From: Paragonimus westermani
Lineage: Eukaryota; Platyhelminthes; Trematoda; Plagiorchiida; Troglotrematidae
NCBI GenBank assembly: GCA_008508345.1
Contig: QNGE01000414.1
Span: forward strand, 129,212-193,211
Direction of reading: 5' to 3'
Length of the DNA stretch: 64,000 nucleotides
The first letter of the stretch is position 1. Each line of letters begins with the position of its first letter. Positions 45,593 to 58,559 of the stretch are shown piece by piece. Both the position numbers and the translations under genes were made by a program. The notes below the pieces were generated by a model that saw nothing but the letters and a program-made list of their open reading frames with translations, was not told where the DNA came from and did not search any database.

Positions 45593-46493
45593 TCAACTTA
45601 GAACTTACCGCTGAACAGGTAAACCAGTGTGACCGTATCCATCGGTCATATTTGAACAACTGAATAGCAGGAGATTGTTCCAACAAGTAAGCGGGGCACA
45701 CTGCGCCAACGACTTACTGATTCCTGTTGTGCAAAAGTCACATAGGATTATTGATGCTGAACTTCGAATCTGCGTCCACAAAATCGGTTTTCAAGTTGAA
45801 CTGGTACATCATACATACCCGCTTTAAGCAATCACCCGTTTGCTTGCAGTTAACTGAAAATAAACTGATGCCCTGTATAGTGTTGTTATGTTGCGCCCAT
45901 TCAAATTACTTAACCATTCACCATTCACTTTCCGCTCATTCATGGTGGTCATGACCCTGACACTAGACGGTACTATTACCCAGGCCGTAATCATTCGCAG
46001 CATTGACTAAAATAACTTGCGGGTGAAGAACGAACAAACGAAGTAAAAAAACTGATAAAAGAGTATCAGGCCGAAGAATTAGAAATGTTATGATTGCCGA
46101 CTTGTCGTTGTTTGTAACGTTGCCATTTCGGATGATGTTTCGGACTAGTGATGTGAATGTTCACGAGAACTCTAGACGAGCAGGTGGCACATACCTGTGT
46201 TTGCTTGACCCCTACGCGTTTATATTCAACAAGCGCTGGTTTTAATACATAACGCCCGGTGTGATAAACGCTTGAATGACAACCATAGTACGTAACCCAA
46301 CCTTAAGAGATTGTGAAATGTGGTCAGATGACCAAGGGAAAGCATAAGCGGATTTTCTCGAATAAATATCAGTAAACTGATGTGATGCTTATGCGACCAC
46401 CTTTGATGTAGTCTACTTGGCAGAAGCAGTGGTAGTCAAACGTATTAAGTCTTCTGCCTAGAACAGGCTCTGTTCCCCGACTACGGGGCAAAA
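45593..46493. other. No gene recognised
   Basis: A 75-codon plus frame at 45727-45954 shows no motif. Nothing else is seen. Confidence 0.5.
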
Positions 46494-46723
46494 GAGATTT
46501 CACACATGGTTGGGAATAGTGGTGGTGTTGTTTGTAGCTCGGGTTGATTGTTTTCGTATTGATATGTTCGCCGAGCTTGGCATTTAGGTTGCAAACGTTT
46601 CATCACCAAGCGAGGTGAAATCATCAGTGACATCATCACTGATGATGTCACCTCGCTTGGTGGTGAAACGTTTGCAACCTAAATGCCAAGCTCGGCGAAC
46701 ATATCAATACGAGATTTCACACA
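46494..46723. repeat. 13-bp direct repeats bounding the foldback segment
   Basis: GAGATTTCACACA occurs exactly at 46494-46506 and 46711-46723. The second copy begins on the last base of the palindrome. The arrangement is what a target site duplication around a ~204-bp insertion would look like; thirteen bases is a usual length for LINE-type target-primed insertion. Confidence 0.6.
46555..46711. repeat. 157-bp near-perfect palindrome (foldback)
   Basis: The left arm (from CGTATTGATATGTTCGCCGA) and right arm (ending TCGGCGAACATATCAATACG) are reverse complements about the centre at 46633. Over the 78 positions of each arm I find two mismatches outside the central 5-base CATCA loop: 46619/46647, and a G-T type at 46603/46663. 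It could extrude as a long hairpin or, if transcribed, form double-stranded RNA. It sits immediately 3' of a minus-strand LINE reverse transcriptase relic and may derive from that element's end. Confidence 0.9.
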
Positions 46724-47500
46724 ATCGTCACGAACTCTTCCTCTCAGTGACAAGGTAAGAAAGCAAATGATGCAGGTTGGCAAACAGCTCCGTCTCTACT
46801 ATTTTCACCAAATTCCCAGCAGCGATAATACACGCTGATGATGTGACACCAGTTGAAGGTGCAAAGTTGATCATGGTTTCAAACGAATGGCCCGCAATAA
46901 GAAATGCGCAAGTAGAACTGAATTAACATTGCTGTGCTAGGTATACATCAGGAAAATTGACCGGGTCCCTCAACTTGCTCTCCGTGGTTTGCATGTCTTC
47001 GGCAGAAGGGCCAAGCAACGCACTATCGTCGGCCTACTCCTTTTCGGCCAAATAAGTCGCATAAAGAAGCTCGACATCAAAGTCACTGTAGTCTTGAGAA
47101 ACAACTTTCAGGATGTCGTTCATGGCAATAGTGACCAGTAGGGGAAAGACCAGACACAAATGGTAAACGTCAGTATAATTAGCGACTATCCAGAACGATT
47201 TTCCACACTCACACCCGACTAATAAAGTTAACAGACAATGATAGTAGCGTTTTTTCGTATTTCTATGGAACACCTGCGAAAGAAGACTGTCCTAGGAAAT
47301 GCTATGAGCTTAAAAATTGAGGAGAGCCTTCAACTCTGAAAAGACCTTGATCATCAGCCGTCTGTAGGAGTGCTGATACTCCGAGCCTTGAGTAAAACAT
47401 ATTTTGTAACGATATCCTTAGTTGGCACGAAATTCTGCCTGCTCCTAATGTATCTAATTTCTTTGGGTTTATTGGAGGACAGAGGGTTGAGGTCAATGTG
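46724..47500 (-). pseudogene. LINE reverse transcriptase fragment, broken
   Basis: On the minus strand an 80-residue frame has AMNDILKVVSQDYSDFDVEL, corresponding to the usual F-x-x-x-I-D-D-I-L segment. It is followed at the catalytic site by a stop and then ADDSALLGPSAEDMQTT. The codon before ADD is TAG (plus-strand 47034-47036), where the family has Tyr or Phe. Upstream, a frame to 47496 ending RVEGSPQFLSS may be an earlier RT block. Downstream text (AAGNLVKIVETELFANLHHL) fits a post-RT helical part. The clade is uncertain (RTE-like or related). Clearly dead. Confidence 0.55.
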
Positions 47501-49259
47501 TAGCGTCTACGTGATAAACACTAGGCAAGTGATATTCTGGTCGTCACTTGGCTACGGAACCTTTTATTCAGAACGGAAATCGCTGTTGAAAGGCCACAGT
47601 CACGAGTCACCCTTTCAGTTTATTTGGTCCGCTGACTTCCGATAACAACTTACCTCCACTATCCTTGAAACAATCAACGATCATTCAGGTCCCACCGCCT
47701 GTCTTCTGGTTGAGGCCGACTGGGAAGTTTTAAAACTTTCGGCCTACCTGTAAAGTCAAAACAACTGTTTGGTGATTACAGAACAGTCATTCTAGAAAAT
47801 GGTTCCAGTCACACGAACTCAACGGTCCATGCAACCACAAAATAGGGGAAATAGATTTCTGCTATTCACAGAGAGGTCTTGCCTCATCCGTTTCTAATGT
47901 TTGGCCGAGTGGTGTCCACTGTTTTTGTGCGAACTGACCGCTAAGTTGTCTAGAGTCGTCATCCAATTTAGTAAATTGGAATCGTGTGGCCCCTGTTCAC
48001 GACACTCAGTCATATGACAAGATTCCACTTCTGTCGTGAGTGCACAGCCTGTACCGGACATACCTCCGCATAACAAGCTTTTGTGGCCGGTTCGATTTGT
48101 CCCCGGTGTTTATCAGGTTTACTCTCCAGACTTCCAGTGGTTAATTTGCTCACTAGCGTTTATAAACATGAGTCTTTTTAGATTCTCCCGGATAAAATGC
48201 TAGTTTTCCGAGTGTATGGCAAGGCAAAGCTAACACACGCACTAACAACCTCCGCGTCCAGACTTTCACCTGAGAGAGCAGCAAACATTGACAGAATAGC
48301 GCCACCTATATTGACTACTATCTGATTGATTTTTGTTCACAACTAAGCTGCGGTCCTCAAGCCACACATATCCTCTTTCTGTGTTAAAATACATGGGTCA
48401 AAATAGAAAGAACCATTCTTTTAAACTTTGTGTTCTGACACCGAACACATCATCTAGCCGCCTTCATCCAGAGAAGGACGACAAAGAGGACTGTTCAAAG
48501 TGCCGGCTAGAATGACTACGTTTGGGCACTTTGTCAGCTTCAAAAGGTTAACTAGCGTGTACTTGAAAGCATCCTTGTTTAAATTAACTCAGTCTTCTTG
48601 AGGGGTGTACACCGATTTAATGAGAACGCAATGCGTTTCACGTTGTTATACACACGCTTTAACCCATGTACTAAATCTGATGAAACGCAGAATAATGCTT
48701 ACCTGAGTTCACCCATATGAACAGTGTTGTGCTTTGGAACTCAACTCGATTCCTATTCTAGCACGACCACGAGGCTCATTGTGTGAACCAACACCATTTC
48801 TCCCAACGCTTTTCCTTCACATAATGATATTTCTGGATGTCACAAATGATCAGCCGCATTCACTTTAATTTAACTACCAAGTTAATCAAATCTGTTCTTC
48901 TTCGGGACTGGTGTAGCTAATTACTTGAGCATCCACATTTTGCTTGCTTCTGATTCAAAACACAATGCACAACTTTCATCTTTCGTTATTTCTTCAAAAC
49001 TGATGAAAGGCCAATTTTTCGACCGGTTCTGCAGAGAGAAAAAGTTTTATTGTTTTGATCAAACAAAGTCTGATCATATCTATTTTTTTACTAATAACCT
49101 CGTTAAATTGCACTTGGCACATCTTTTGTTTTTATGTAAATGAAACTAAACATGGAATGCGCTTACCGGTCTGGTTAGAATGCACATAATCTTTCGCATC
49201 ACATGCAGCTGACGTGTGGTTTTTAGGCACAAACTTTATCTCCTTTTCACTGCAGCTGT
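47501..49259. other. No gene recognised
   Basis: Short frames only. The 60-codon plus frame at 48333-48515 ends LHPEKDDKEDCSKCRLE, which is protein-like but without splice borders or known family. Confidence 0.4.
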
Positions 49260-49553
49260 TTAATTAATTTTCCTCCGGTATTCCTCAATCTGGTACGAAA
49301 CCAATATTCCTGGGTTTGGTCGAACATTATCGAGCAGTGATTTACCCTTACAATGTTCAGCAATTTCGTGCACACACATACTTGACGAATAATAAAGACT
49401 ACATGCATGGGTACTATTTCCAGTTAGCCGTGATAGACAGCATTCTTGTGATGTCAATATTCGTTTTGTGATCAACCGTGAGTTTGGGAAAAAAACATTC
49501 GCAGCATTTATGGTTATTCGGGGGCCATATATCATAGAACTACTTAATTGCAA
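49260..49553 (-). CDS. Possible exon or gene fragment, minus strand
   Basis: 97 codons on the minus strand read naturally as protein: IYGPRITINAANVFFPNSRL, HACSLYYSSSMCVHEIAEHC and LLDNVRPNPGILVSYQIEEY, ending at TAA after RRKIN. Two donor-like sites lie inside (CATT before GTAAGG and AAGG before GTAAAT), so an exon may end near 49345. No family is recognised. It has the same orientation as the 40-43.6 kb gene and could be one of its missing upstream exons, or a transposon relic, or chance. Confidence 0.22.
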   Translation of the reverse strand: MQLSSSMIYGPRITINAANVFFPNSRLITKRILTSQECCLSRLTGNSTHACSLYYSSSMCVHEIAEHCKGKSLLDNVRPNPGILVSYQIEEYRRKIN

Positions 49554-52500
49554 TTTGCGCCAAGGCTACTGAAAAACAAACTATTTCAATTCCAAAATGG
49601 CCTATGCCCCCCCTGAACACAAACTAAAGCTTCTCTGAACATGAAGTAGAAGAGAGTTCTACTTTTGTCAGATAAGTCATTTTGTGCATTTTGTACGACT
49701 ATGCTGTCTTGTTGACTTGACCGCATCGACAAATATTGCAACGCTCCAATTTTTTCCGCCTGCCTGAAGACAGGATAATGAAATTGTTAGTCCACAAAGT
49801 CACTGCAAGAGGTTAACGCATGTGCAGCAAGTAAGTCTGTTCGGTAAGCCGGCTGGATGCTCTCACTATGGCTGAAGAAGCCGTGGTTCTTCGGTTAGTC
49901 TGTTTTGTGAATTCCAGATTTTATCAACACCCAGCCGCCCTACTCGCATGAGATTCATTCGGTGTCACCTAGATAGTGAAAAGAGTCGTGAGCTGAGGTG
50001 TTCAGCGTGTTGAAAAATGCAGTTTCCTCACCACTTATAAATGATCTTTGTTGTCTCACTCCCGTAGACTTGCTAGCCAGTCTGTTTTCCGAACGAACTC
50101 CAATTCCGTTGGACTTCGTCATTGGTGTATGTCATCGCTACCGTGGTCATCAGCGTAAATACACTGAAAGCAGCAGACCCTTTTCGTATACTTGTATAGT
50201 TGAGTGGAAGTGTTGGCCTGTATCGTCTTGCTGTTCCCACTAAAACCACATTCCTCTAGAGAGTCCTGTTCCTATTTTCAAGGTGAAGAAGTTGTCAAAC
50301 ATGACGGAATGAACGTCATATCTCTATATTCCCAGTGAGGTCTCCATCCGGTTTCCAGGTATGCATTGGCCAGCTTCTTCCAGCTAACGTGGAAGGTTCA
50401 CAACCAACCAAAAAGCTTGATCCTTTTTACCGAAGCCTTAAAAGTACGCTGAACTGACGATAATTAGATGGCAGAAGCTGTTCAGCAACACGAACATTCG
50501 GTTCAATGTTTGCTTGTTTGCACTTCTGCCAACAGGCTGGTCTGATCGCGCGATTTTTAAGGCAGATAAACGTGAAACATTTTATTTCCAGAACCGGAAA
50601 GATCATCTTCTGAGACGAATGCTCCGAGACAAGTCGACATGTTGGATCTCGATCCTGCTGGAGCACTTCTTTTTATCCTAAGGTAACGTCAGACTTTGCC
50701 TAGAGAGCGACGTGATCTTGCTGTTCAGAAGCCTATTAATGTTCCAAGGTAGAAGAAACTATGTGTATGCAACCGTCTTCATTATCAGAGCAATTTCGAG
50801 GAACCTCTTACCAGGTGCATCTTTTTTCATGCTGGAAGTGTAAACCAACGATTTTTATATTATACCCCTTGTCATGTCCGGCCAGTGATATCGGCATCAT
50901 TGCGAGTGACTCCATGACAGTGTTCACTGGATTCCAGTCGAAAGGAGTTATATCCACACATATGTTTCCACACCGAAGTGTCACACCAGGACGCAGCAGA
51001 CTCAAATATCAAGAATACAATGCAGATGTGTTAAAAGGTTTCACAAGGGGCGTTCAATCACAAATGGATCTTCCACATATTTTTAAAAAAACCGGGCCAA
51101 CCCATGTAACCGCGAAATAGAAAGAAATCCTTGTACAATTTTCCATTAAATTGAAATTGTGTGACAGATCTCCAAACACTAAATAGACCTCACACAACAC
51201 AGACATTCGGAATGGAGAGAGAAGGTTTAAAAATGTTGAAACGGCATTAAGCTGTGTAGCACACCCAGCTGCTTACATTTCTGATAATGCCAACCTTTCA
51301 AAATTGTAAAATCGGTTTTACTTCGGGACGTTCATGGTTTACTCATGTTTTGAAACCTACTAGATCAGCTTAAAAGTGTCGTCAGTAATTTCACGCGTAC
51401 TTTTTCAAAATTTCCGGTGGAAATACGCTAGAAAAACATCACAGTGAGCACAAGGATACCACAGGTGTTTTAACATGGATTTGATTGGAATATCCTGTTA
51501 AACGTGATATGCTGTAAAATTGTGACTTACTGGTTAAGTCCATGAGCCTAAATTGCGAAACATTCAGAACCATGGAGATGTAAACTTTCCGTCGCGTTCG
51601 TAGACAAAATTACAGACAAACGATTTGTTTCTATGACTCCATTTACGGCGAGTTATCATGGTCATGTGAATTGTACGTAACATAAAACTGTTTATATGAC
51701 ATATACAGAAGAGTGACAAATAATCACTCATTAACACGTTTTGTTTTATTTAACAGGAACAACAGTCTAGTTAGAAAGCGCCTTTTGTGAACGCATACGT
51801 GTAATTCAATTAACGTAATCTAGTTAACATATTATAAATGATCATAAAGTGAGCAATTGAATGGAGCGTTACGGGGGAAATGCTGGCAGGACCCAAACAA
51901 AGTCTAAAGCCAAGAGGTACCTCTAAGAAAAATGGAAAATAGAGTGGAACTGTCTTCGCAGAAGGGATACTCAAACCCGTTTATCAATTAACACGACGCA
52001 AAGAAATAAATTATTGACCGAAACTTACATTTTATCAAATCAAAAAAAGAGGGGTATACGAATCAGTAAATACTGCACCGGTATAGCAGCCCCAGAAGAA
52101 ACGAGATTATGTTAATACTGCATGGGACTACCATTGTGATCATAATAACCTGTCCGTTCTAGCCCCGTTCAATGATAAAAGGTTTATAAATTGTCGAATT
52201 GGGCAGGTAACAGATTGTACAAACCGTAAACCAGAACTGCTATGCCCAACACTGAACTCAGCAGTTAAACGGTTGAAAAATGAAAGGGATGACAGACAAA
52301 ATGTGATGAGATATTGACTTTAAACAACGTGCTGATTACCGAATAAAAAATTCAGAAGTTGTAATATGTAGATTCTGAAATTCGATACGTAAAGTCTGCT
52401 AGAAGGAACAGCTGATCGAATAAACCAATGGGTTACATAGGTCTATTTACTGACTTGATCTCACAGTTTACCTCAGCTTTTCTAAACAATAACACTGGCG

Positions 52501-53162
52501 ACAAATTCCGTACTCGGAACTTAGATATCCATCTGCGAGTTCTCGTCCAATAACGTTTTAAATATATTGTAACATTTTTTTAGGATTAGTTGACTTACTG
52601 TATCTTTTGTCGTGGCAGGCACATAATATTAAAACACGGGCGGATGACCGAACAAACATAATACTACATCCTGATGACCATCAAACCCATGCATGAACCG
52701 AGCTACTATTGTCAAGAAAATCGCAGTGTTGCATGTTAGAAATTTGGAGGTCACCAAGGAAGTTTGTGACTGGTAACTATAAAGTCCCGTTTGATCACAG
52801 ATTTCCAGCTCACATAACATTTTCAACCGGCGCATTTGTACCATTTCTATGTATCCGACGATTAGCTCAATTTAGAGCTCCCCAGAATTGTACACAAATT
52901 TAACGATGGAGCTTTAATTTCACTCCAACTTATTCTTAATTGTAAGTCTTAAATTTCTTGTTGGAAAACATTATTTCAGCGGTTTTCTGGAGTCAGAACG
53001 CAAAAAGAGTGCATCCCCTGTTAACAGAGAACGTTTCCCATAACCAAATAGAGCTAATCGAAGTGTAGCTCAAATATGCACGACTAGATGCATGGAGAAA
53101 TTAGATGCATACAGTCAGGTGGCAGCGTGGCCTTGATGTTCATGAAACACCATTTTCAAATC
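49554..53162. other. About 3.6 kb without a recognised gene
   Basis: The longest frame is 119 codons at 50761-51120 plus, without motif. A minus-strand IYADD near 50150 was checked and not accepted as reverse transcriptase. Other frames (50427-50666 minus, 52629-52844 minus) could be old transposon pieces, but nothing definite is seen. Confidence 0.4.
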
Positions 53163-53423
53163 AGTGAAAGCGATTCCACCTACATAGGAATGACAGAAAG
53201 GCAACTAAAAGTCAGGATAGAACGGCATTTGCCTTAGTGAGTGTGCAACCGCGTCAGCCGACTCCTCCGAAATTGTGCGGAGGAGGCCAAAGATGATTCA
53301 CATGAGACACCGGTTCCATCCATTGTGCATCACGTGCTCGAGATAAATCACATCAGCAATCCGTCGGTTTTCCCAGTAGTCTACACGTACACACTCACTT
53401 CACTTTTTCCAAGAACTTGTTAA
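53163..53423 (+). pseudogene. Penelope-like element GIY-YIG endonuclease fragment
   Basis: The frame from 53169 reads STYIGMTERQLKVRIERHLP, matching the YIG half of GIY-YIG endonucleases with the catalytic Arg (TERQLKVR). Two stops (TAG TGA at about 53235-53240) follow, and the frame goes on as in Penelope-like elements: VPSIVHHVLEINHISNPSVF, the conserved I-x-x-H-x-x-x-x-x-H segment. The GIY part upstream is unclear. It is a relic; no reverse transcriptase part was found on this strand nearby. Confidence 0.7.
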
Positions 53424-54905
53424 ACGACCGAAGCTGCCATTGGGTGCACAAAAGGAACTGGTTAGTTAATTGATGCTATCTTGTTAATACTCGTGGATTT
53501 TTCATATCTGAACAAGACAGTATCCGAAAGATGGCGATTTTTTGCATATAATAATTTTCATTAGTTCAGTGAGTACTTGATTAGATGTACCGAGATCAGT
53601 TGGAACAAAGGTCGTACAATATATCTCTACTGGCTTGTCTTTTCAAAGTCGTTTCAGGAAAGGCCTGCTCCAAATGAAGTTGGGTTTGGTGTGCGGGTAT
53701 AATTTTGGCAGAGGAACTGGTATTAGGTTGGCTATAGAAAACACCTTGACCGAGACAATATAAATTATCCGGTTGACTCCTGAGCAGAGTCGCCGACTGA
53801 CTTTTTCACTATATCTTCTTACTGAGTGAGTTGTGAGGTGTCGATGCACAGAATTATTTTTTCGGATGGACAACAAACTGTCTTGCTGAGCCACTCGAAG
53901 AGTGCATGAGGATAATCATTCATGAAAACAAAAATTGTAATCGCCGTACTTCAGTGTACACGTTACTTGAAGAGCACAATCTCACAGCTTGACGGAATAA
54001 GGTGAGAAATAAGGTATGTTAACATTAAACTAACGTAGAGACAAACGGCAAATTTGAAGATACGGTTCACAGAATGATTGTGTGGACTGGTCTATATTTA
54101 CCAGCTTAATCGTGGGTGCCAGATTTCAGATCAGGAAAGTTACTTCACAACAGAACTGACGAGCCTGTTTCGAGATGGGTTGAATGCGAAGTGAAACAGG
54201 CCGCACCAACTTGTTTTGCACACCCAGTGTATCATAAACATACAGCATCTTTAATCTAACGTTGTTTGGTGACCTCCGGATGTGTTCTTCACGGTTAGTG
54301 CTTTCGAACCGACGTACCCGACAAAGGCTCATCAAATGTTCCAGTTAAACGAGGAAACTGTCATCCTCTTCTTTTATCTCCCCTCCATCAGAAAAAGGCA
54401 TATTCTACAGTCTGAAATTGCTACGGTGAGTGACCTAATGCGTTAGTTGTTTGTGTGTGGTTTTGCATTGCCTTACGCATATTTGCCCGACTATATTATA
54501 CAAGCACTAACATTACAGTATGTACCCAATGGGATGCAGCATAATTTGTCAGGAATTAAACTGTGCAGGCTGTTGATTTTACTTTCGGTTTTCACTTCAT
54601 TTTGAAAAACGATCGCATGCGGCAATTAGCCTCAGACCATTCCGTAGAGAGCCGCAGCTAATCGACACAACGGCATACCGTCTTCAAATAATCGCAATAT
54701 CATACAGGTTAAAGTATCATGTGAATATCGTTTGATGTGACAGTTGTTTTACTAGCTGTGATATGAAGCCACTACAGGAATATATAACTTTCAGATCTGG
54801 AAACTTTTAACTACCCAAACCACTCTTTCGCGTGGAATCCACCAAATGCACCAGCTAGCTAGCTTCCAAATTACTTACTTGTACAAGTTTAATGTCCATC
54901 CTAGA
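53424..54905. other. No gene recognised
   Basis: Minus-strand frames at 53643-53894 (83 codons) and 54126-54335 (69 codons) are protein-like in places, but no family or splice context is recognised. Confidence 0.4.
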
Positions 54906-55190
54906 CGTTGGTGGGTTCCAGCGTGAACTGTTCAGCAATTGTGTTCTGGCAACCAGGCCATGAGAACTTTCAATGAATTATATATGAGCCAGTGGACTGG
55001 ATAGTCAATTAAGTCAAAATGTGGAACTTCTGAGCACTCAACGCAGATTTACAGTCCGAATGGTAGAGCTGTTGCCGCGTTTCGACGTGATGTTTCCTTC
55101 GTTGAGTTGATTGAAGCCAAATAGCAGGTTTTCAGCAATTAGGTTTTCTTCTAAAATACCCAATCTACCACGTTACTTTTCAGCGTCTTC
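54906..55190 (+). mobile_element. SINE family A, copy 2 (diverged)
   Basis: Aligns end to end with 8306-8610: CGTTGGTGGGTTCCAGCGTGAACTGTT at the start, TATATGAGCCAGTG in the head, TGTGGAACTTC, GAATGGTAGAGCTGTTGCCG and GATTGAAGCCAAAT for the tRNA-like part, and TTCTAAAATACC near the end. The A box (TACAGTCCGAATGG) and B box (GAGTTGATTGAAG) are badly worn, so this is an old copy. Confidence 0.65.
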
Positions 55191-55403
55191 CCAAGCCAAT
55201 TTAGGCATTTTTTATGACACCGCAACTGATACATTTTCCATCGCTTCCGTTGGAGTACCCAGTTGAGTAGATAAATCCGAAGCAATCACCCGAGTCCCAA
55301 CCGATCTGGAGATCAGCACATTCCTCCACCCTGACAACACCTTACAACGCCAACTTCTAAAGGCAACTACCCAACCGAACCACAAAATCGCACCGATTAA
55401 GTT

Positions 55404-55490
55404 TGTATGGCAAACTGTACAAGGTGCCAGGCTGAATACGTTGGCCGGACATCTAGTTAAGTGAAAGTTAGAATCACGAAAAAAGTCATA
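55404..55490 (+). pseudogene. Penelope-like GIY-YIG endonuclease fragment
   Basis: The frame reads ANCTRCQAEYVGRTSS, a stop (TAA 55458-55460), then VKVRIT. The C-x-x-C before Y-V/I-G-R-T, followed by L-x-x-R, is characteristic of the GIY-YIG domain of Penelope-like elements. It is a different copy or subfamily from 53163-53423, since that one reads YIGMT. Too short for more. Confidence 0.55.
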
Positions 55491-58400
55491 TTTTCGTCCA
55501 ATAAATGCATTGAATTAAAAACTTGAAACATGATTTGAGTAGAACATTCTATGCGTTAGCTGAAATCATGAAATCGACTATGGCAGCATTCGGATCCCAC
55601 ATTAAGATATCAAGTTTTACACCGAACGGAGGCACTAGCATTCTCTCGAGATCAGCACATACCCCGCCTTTATCAGCTGTACTGATGATGCCAACCTACC
55701 GTTTGTTTGGCAGACCTAACGACACATCACAGCGCGATGCGGAATTAACCAGACTGAGGCCGAGCGGGTAGTATCAGGCAAACAATTCCTGTCAATCCCA
55801 TGAGCAATCTCATCACCCTACTTAGGTCCGCGTACACAGAGGACAGTCGCTGGACTCAATGATCACTTGATAAACAGTCAATCTGAGTTACAAGAGTGAA
55901 TTAGTTGTGTGCTAACCTTTCTTATTCGTGTGGTCATTCGGATGAAAGTTGCTTTGACAACTGTTACACATGGCAGCCGAAAAGTTAGGAATAATATGAT
56001 CAATTTTCTCAGCGTCCCTGTAGGACCTTTTGTTCCAACCAAATACCCGTTCATTTGCTCATGACGCCTCTTAATATGTTTCATTATTTAACACAAACGC
56101 TCTGATGAATGTTTCCGAGCCCGTTTCTCTAGCGGCATGTATATCCTCCGAATGTACTAAATGGGCGCAGCTATTAAACCTGGTATGGTGAAAGGTTGAG
56201 GAATGATAACTAAACTTCCGACTAGCGAGTCGAGTATACACAGTCGGCCGCACACACGTCTTGCCTGTCTTGCTTATTTGAATTATGTTCACGAGAGACT
56301 TCGACTAACTCAACAGCAAACAATCGGGCAAAATTACTTCCAATGGCTGAGAAAACCAGGTATTGAGCAAGAAAGGGTATTTCATTTCGACATGATTGTT
56401 GTAGTTGAGTTGGCCCCGTCACTTTGTTAAAACTCATCTGGCCTAGTAGCACTGAACGAAGTGGGACTGCACGATCCGACGGGTAGACGTGTACAAATAA
56501 CATCAGATTTTTTGTTCGTTCTCGAACAAACTGATCCAGCAACTGTTGGGCTGATTTGTTTCTTACGGCGCTCTCATTCAAATGCTGACTTTAGGCCTTG
56601 ACACTTTGTGAAACACTGAACCGCAGTTGGCCGTTTGGTCCCCTATGCTTTTCTTCAGATATGGTCATTTAAAGTCCACTCCCAGTCCAAAGACTAAAAC
56701 GTAAACATGAATGCGAATACCAAACAGCCGGTTACTGGAATCACCTCAGAATTTAATTAACTGGATTTAGTCAGTCGTTCAGACACACATAACGTGGGTC
56801 ACCTGGTTAATACCGGACTAGCAGAATACGACTGCGCACTGTCAATTTTGTTCCAAATATCTGGTCGGTTACCCTCAACTTAAGCAGTCATACACTTCGA
56901 GGTGAGGCCGACTCGTTCACCTAGTGGGTCCACTTCTGCTCTACCTAGTGGTAGATACTCTATCCATTTCAGTATCCACTTTAGTTTACGTGTTGCGCAA
57001 CCAGAATGGAAACAGGAATAACATTCTACGCTACTTAAGCATCCTTGCATTGCTAAATAACACACATAAAAGACAACAGTTCGTCTAGAGTATCGGTGGA
57101 GGCAAAAACATTCATGCCGCTGAGCTCAAAAGACACAGTTCCTGTTTGAATGGTCATTTTGAGTGGATTACGTATTTGGGGACGTTGAAAATAGTTGGTG
57201 TCTTGTAGTTTGACGTCAATGAACCTAGGGTTTTTGTAAACACTTACTAACTTATCAAAACAAAGTATGCGCGTTACAGGCTAACGAGTTGCAAAAGTGG
57301 TTGTAAATTAACAAAGTTAAAGTGAGTTTAACTGTGTACTCTGTATGGCCTTAATGGGCGCCGATGATGTAAGCATCACACAGAACGACTGCTTATGGTT
57401 TTACTCGCTTTGTTTAGGTCGAACGCATTACTCTGACTAAATATGAAAGATGAACCCGATGAATGGTATGCACAGTTCTTACCCTTACCCACGTTTACCA
57501 TTTGTTCCGTGATAAGATGAGTTATTTCATGAGAAATTTCTCCTGTTAAACAACCCAATAAACGCAAAATCCAGACATCCTTCACTTCAACCTAACTGTT
57601 TTTAATGAACAGATTTAAGTAATCTCAAACATCGCTGTTATTTTCGATTGGTAGCTTTGTGCTATCAAGTAATTTTCCTGCTACCAAACGTCATTGTTGT
57701 GCTCTACGCCAGTTGTTCTCAGTGAGCGATCATTGTAACTGATAATAGCGTACTTTTCATGTTTGTTTCAGTGAAAGTTGCATCATTTTTTCTATTGTGA
57801 TAAACGTGGGCCTGTGCCGTCAACATGAGCTTCCAGCCAGTAAACGCACCATATTTCCTTAAAGACGACTAGTGTGAATCATTGTTGAAGACTCCACAGT
57901 AGGTAGAGTTATGTTTACTTTGTTCATAACACGCTAAAAATAACTTTTAGCCTGCCACATGTTGAACGATTTGCGAAATCGAACCAGTCGTCGGTGCACA
58001 AATACATCGACAATCAGTAGTCCAGTGGAGCTAACTTAAGTTAGGGGGAATAAAAGCTCACAATTACAATTAACTTCTTGTATGAGAGCGAAATGCTTTG
58101 AGGTGTGATTGCTACAGTTTAGGCTATCCTTGGGAACATACTAAGTAAACACACCTTATCGCATTCTCAACTAAGGAATCCGATCTCTTGCGCTAAACTT
58201 GATTATTTATTGTTGTCAAACAGAGGTATTCGAGACAATTATGTCCCGTCAGTACCTAGCACACAATAGTTAAAGGAACACTGGTAGGTGTTAAGATTTC
58301 ATTTTGCAACGTCAGTGCCATGTAACAAATAACATGGAAGATTTTAGCTGAACGTCTACAACGTCTAGAAATATAGCAAGTAAACTGAACATCAAACACA

Positions 58401-58559
58401 CAACCACATGATTTTACTAATGCTGATTACCCTGTAGGTCCACGGCAGCCTGAAGTTAAAAAATAGCTGCTTTTGAAATAGAGACAGGTTTAAGCCGGCC
58501 CCAAAAATATTTCCAGAAAGATGAGATGTGATGGCGTACTAATGTGTTGAAGATTAACG
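55491..58559. other. About 3 kb without a recognised gene
   Basis: Frames of 119 codons (56222-56581 minus), 82 codons (55523-55771 plus) and others show no motif. Overlapping opposite frames in 55.9-56.6 kb are taken as chance. Confidence 0.45.

Noticed and set aside
50140..50170. Minus-strand IYADD resembling a reverse transcriptase catalytic box
   Set aside because: The surrounding residues show none of the other RT motifs and the frame stops soon after. Likely chance.
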